NCBI GenBank assembly: GCA_963706535.1
Contig: CAVPMU010000012.1
Coordinates: 62,001-126,000, forward strand
Length of the DNA stretch: 64,000 nucleotides
Direction: 5' to 3'
Source of the DNA: RPQJ01 sp963706535
GTDB taxonomy: Bacteria; Pseudomonadota; Gammaproteobacteria; Steroidobacterales; Steroidobacteraceae
The notes under the pieces: model-generated
Seen by the model: only the letters and a program-made list of their open reading frames with translations
Told to the model about the DNA's origin: nothing
Database searches by the model: none
Part shown: positions 61,967 through 64,000 of the stretch, in pieces
Position numbering within the stretch: position 1 is the first letter of the stretch
Layout: each line of letters starts with the position of its first letter
Position numbers and translations under genes: made by a program

Positions 61967-63760
61967 ATGACCGGCGCCGAAATCATCGTCCAGGTACTCG
62001 CCGACGAGGGCGTCGACACCATTTTCGGTTACAGCGGCGGGGCCATCCTGCCGACCTACGATGCCGTGTTCCGTTACAACCAGGAGCACGCGGGCCCGGG
62101 CGAGCGCAGCCCGATGCCGCTCATCGTGCCGGCGAACGAGCAGGGCGCGGGCTTCATGGCCGCTGGCTACGCGCGGGCGAGCGGGCGCGTCGGCGTGTGC
62201 ATGGTGACCTCGGGCCCGGGTGCGACCAACACGGTGACGCCGGTGCGCGACTGCGCCGCCGACTCGGTGCCGATCGTCGTGATCTGCGGGCAGGTCCCGA
62301 CCGCCGCGATCGGCAGCGACGCGTTCCAGGAGGCGCCGGTCGCCAACATCATGGGCGCCGTCGCGAAGCATTGCTTCCTCGTGACCGATCCGGAGCGCCT
62401 CGAAGCGACCATGCGCACGGCGTTCGAGATCGCGCGCACCGGGCGCCCGGGCCCGGTGGTGATCGACGTCCCCAAGGACGTGCAGAACTGGCAGGGCACG
62501 TTCAAGGGCGAAGGGCACCTCGACGTCCGCGGCTATCGGCAGCGCATGGCGGCGCTCAAGCGCAATGCCGTCACGGACGAGGAGTGCGAGTCGTTGTTCG
62601 CGCGGCTCGGCGAGGCCGAGCGACCGCTGATCTACGCCGGCGGCGGGGTGATCCTCGGCGGCGCGTCCGCGGAACTGCGGCGCTTCTCGGCCGAGCTCGG
62701 CATCCCCGTGGTCACGACGCTGATGGGCATCGGCTCGGTCGACACCACGCACCCGCTGGCGATGCGCATGCTCGGAATGCATGGCGCGGCCTTCGCGAAC
62801 TACGCCGTCGAGGACTGTGACTTCCTCATCACGCTCGGTGCGCGCTTCGATGACCGCGTCGCGGCCGTGCCCGCCAAGTTCGCGAGGAACGCGAAGTGCA
62901 TCGCGCACATCGACGTGGACGCCTCGGAGATCAACAAGGTCAAGCGCGTGCAGTGGAGCCACGTGGGCCTGCTCGCGCCGGCGCTGCAGGGCCTGCGCGG
63001 TCACGCGGAACGCACGGGCTTCAGGCGCGACTGGTCGGCCTGGCACACGCACCTCGACGAGCTGCGCCGCACCTACGCCATGAACTACGACCGCTCGGGC
63101 GAGCGGATCCAGCCCTACTACGTGATCGAGGAAATCAACCGGATCACCAGGGGCGAGGCGATCATCGCGACCGGTGTCGGGCAGCACCAGATGTGGGCCG
63201 CGCAGTACTTCGATTTCCGCGAGCCGCGCCTTTGGATCACCTCGGGCAGCATGGGCACGATGGGCTTCGGCCTGCCGGCGGCCATCGGTGCGCAGTTCGC
63301 CTGTCGCGACCGGCTGGTGATCGACGTCGACGGCGACGCGAGCATGCGCATGAACCTCGGCGAGCTCGAGACCGTGACGACCTACGACCTGCCGGTGAAG
63401 GTCGTGGTGCTGAACAACTTCGGCGACGGCATGGTCAAGCAGTGGCAGAAGCTGTTCTTCAAGGGGCGGCTCTCGGCCAGCGACAAGTCGCTGCACAAGA
63501 AGGACTTCGTCAAGGCCGCGCAGGCCGACGGGTTCCGCTGGGCCGTGCGGCTCGACCGCCACGAGGACGTGCCGCGGGTGGTGCGCGAGTTCATCGAGTT
63601 CGACGGGCCCGCGTTCCTCGAGGTGCTGATCGACCCGGACGCGGGCGTCTACCCGATGGTCGGGCCCGGGCAGGCCTACGACGAGATGATCACCGGCGAC
63701 CACATCGCCGCGCGCAACAAGGCCGAGGCGAAGGAGCCCGGCGCGTCGGAGATGTTCTGA
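61967..63760 (+). CDS. ilvB: acetolactate synthase large subunit
   Basis: A 597-residue ThDP enzyme making acetolactate or acetohydroxybutyrate in branched-chain amino acid synthesis. It has GYSGGAILPTYDA, ANEQGAGFMAAGYARASG (catalytic Glu; the usual His before it is Asn), the FAD/ThDP middle domain, and the ThDP motif DVDGDASMRMN to VVVLNN. The C-terminal MVKQWQKLFFKGR fits acetolactate synthase. I chose ATG 61967 (MTGAEIIVQVL); the frame opens at a TTG at 61862 with an ATG at 61874, giving a longer N-terminus with no family similarity. Confidence 0.93.
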   Translation: MTGAEIIVQVLADEGVDTIFGYSGGAILPTYDAVFRYNQEHAGPGERSPMPLIVPANEQGAGFMAAGYARASGRVGVCMVTSGPGATNTVTPVRDCAADSVPIVVICGQVPTAAIGSDAFQEAPVANIMGAVAKHCFLVTDPERLEATMRTAFEIARTGRPGPVVIDVPKDVQNWQGTFKGEGHLDVRGYRQRMAALKRNAVTDEECESLFARLGEAERPLIYAGGGVILGGASAELRRFSAELGIPVVTTLMGIGSVDTTHPLAMRMLGMHGAAFANYAVEDCDFLITLGARFDDRVAAVPAKFARNAKCIAHIDVDASEINKVKRVQWSHVGLLAPALQGLRGHAERTGFRRDWSAWHTHLDELRRTYAMNYDRSGERIQPYYVIEEINRITRGEAIIATGVGQHQMWAAQYFDFREPRLWITSGSMGTMGFGLPAAIGAQFACRDRLVIDVDGDASMRMNLGELETVTTYDLPVKVVVLNNFGDGMVKQWQKLFFKGRLSASDKSLHKKDFVKAAQADGFRWAVRLDRHEDVPRVVREFIEFDGPAFLEVLIDPDAGVYPMVGPGQAYDEMITGDHIAARNKAEAKEPGASEMF

Positions 63761-64000
63761 CGGAGCGAGGGGGTCGGCCGTCGTTCGCCGAGGCGGCACG
63801 CTTCTGGCTCGGCCTCGGCTTCGTCTCCTTCGGCGGCCCGGCGGGGCAGATCGCGATCATGCATCGCGAGGTCGTCGAGCGACGTGGTTGGCTCGACGAA
63901 CGCCGATTCACCGACGCGCTCAATTTCTGCATGCTGCTGCCTGGACCCGAGGCGCTGCAGCTCGCGATCTATCTCGGCTGGAAGCTGCACGGCACGCGCG
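63757..64000 (+). CDS. chromate transporter, partial
   Basis: The first 81 codons of a ChrA-type transporter cut by the window end. FWLGLGFVSFGGPAGQIAIM, ERRGWLDERRFTDAL and CMLLPGPEALQLAIYLG are the classic ChrA N-terminal motifs (SFGGP and LPGP). No ATG, GTG or TTG fits near the front; a CTG at 63757 that overlaps the ilvB stop is the simplest start, but it is unsure. It probably exports chromate. Confidence 0.82.
   Translation, partial: MTERGGRPSFAEAARFWLGLGFVSFGGPAGQIAIMHREVVERRGWLDERRFTDALNFCMLLPGPEALQLAIYLGWKLHGTR

Noticed and set aside
61801..63799. Minus-strand open frame extending ilvH far upstream
   Set aside because: The extension is antisense to ilvB; only the last 164 codons (61232-61726) match ilvH.

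Overview
The window is high-GC bacterial DNA with tightly packed genes, many 4-bp ATGA/GTGA overlaps, and no rRNA, tRNA, phage, CRISPR or insertion sequence that I can see. The gene set points to a free-living aerobic or microaerobic gammaproteobacterium, probably near the Steroidobacterales, Nevskiales or Xanthomonadales. The evidence is an E. coli-type ydcSTUV-patD operon, a gammaproteobacterial GshA, TrxC, CbpA-CbpM, a cbb3 oxidase, FixL-FixJ, PHA synthesis and a PEP-CTERM protein. The placement is inference from protein character, not from a marker gene.

Layout. 0-5 kb: a GNAT, a 5'-3' exonuclease, a fructosamine-kinase-like protein, a secreted SSGD-repeat protein and PutP. 4.9-10.4 kb: a polyamine uptake and catabolism operon (ydcS-T-U-V-patD, minus strand) in the E. 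coli gene order. 10.4-14.1 kb: cytochrome b561 with YceI proteins, a VOC protein and ferrochelatase. 14.5-17.8 kb: a dienelactone hydrolase-GabD-MFS operon. 17.9-18.7 kb: a VapBC-type toxin-antitoxin pair with a palindromic operator. 18.7-23.1 kb: two DUF885 lipoproteins and two small DUF2845 proteins. 23.3-27.9 kb: a cyclic-di-GMP-I (GEMM-I) riboswitch in front of a secreted metzincin protease with two FN3 domains, then an ICMT-like membrane enzyme and a PEP-CTERM protein with a sigma-54 promoter. 27.9-34.4 kb: GshA, an asparaginase-type Ntn hydrolase, TrxC, CbpA/CbpM, a VIT transporter and a receiver protein. 34.6-46 kb: FixJ and FixL, Hsp20, then a complete ccoNOQP-GHIS oxidase and assembly cluster. 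46-52 kb: a tandem Usp, a REC-PAS-GGDEF-EAL gene broken by one frameshift, PHA synthase, and a frameshifted FAD reductase. 52.5-57.8 kb: GlnK behind a sigma-54 promoter, a [2Fe-2S] protein, a quinone oxidoreductase, an Omp85-like barrel, and a TPR protein interrupted by two in-frame TGA codons. 57.8-64 kb: CIA30, a Zn alcohol dehydrogenase, a PhaM-like phasin, a thioesterase, a GST, divergent ilvH and ilvB, and the start of a ChrA transporter.

Working together. The FixL-like kinase has the heme His and Arg residues at the spacing of Bradyrhizobium FixL, so it is probably an oxygen sensor placed to control the nearby cbb3 oxidase. A shared 9-mer (CTAGGTATT) lies upstream of both fixL and ccoN and is a candidate operator. 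Cyclic-di-GMP appears twice: as the ligand of the riboswitch ahead of the protease, and as the product or substrate of the GGDEF-EAL protein. Polyamines imported by YdcSTUV would pass through PatD and GabD to succinate.

Most unusual: (1) the riboswitch-metzincin unit, with an apparent alternative-pairing expression platform, next to a sigma-54 PEP-CTERM gene; (2) two copies of a palindromic element (about 37.5 kb and 53.3 kb) whose arms are four 7-bp units plus GTG around a GGCCGGC hairpin, each supplying the TAG stop of an adjoining gene; (3) a set of single-base or nonsense lesions between 47 and 58 kb, two of them in the same 9-mer TCGAACGTC.
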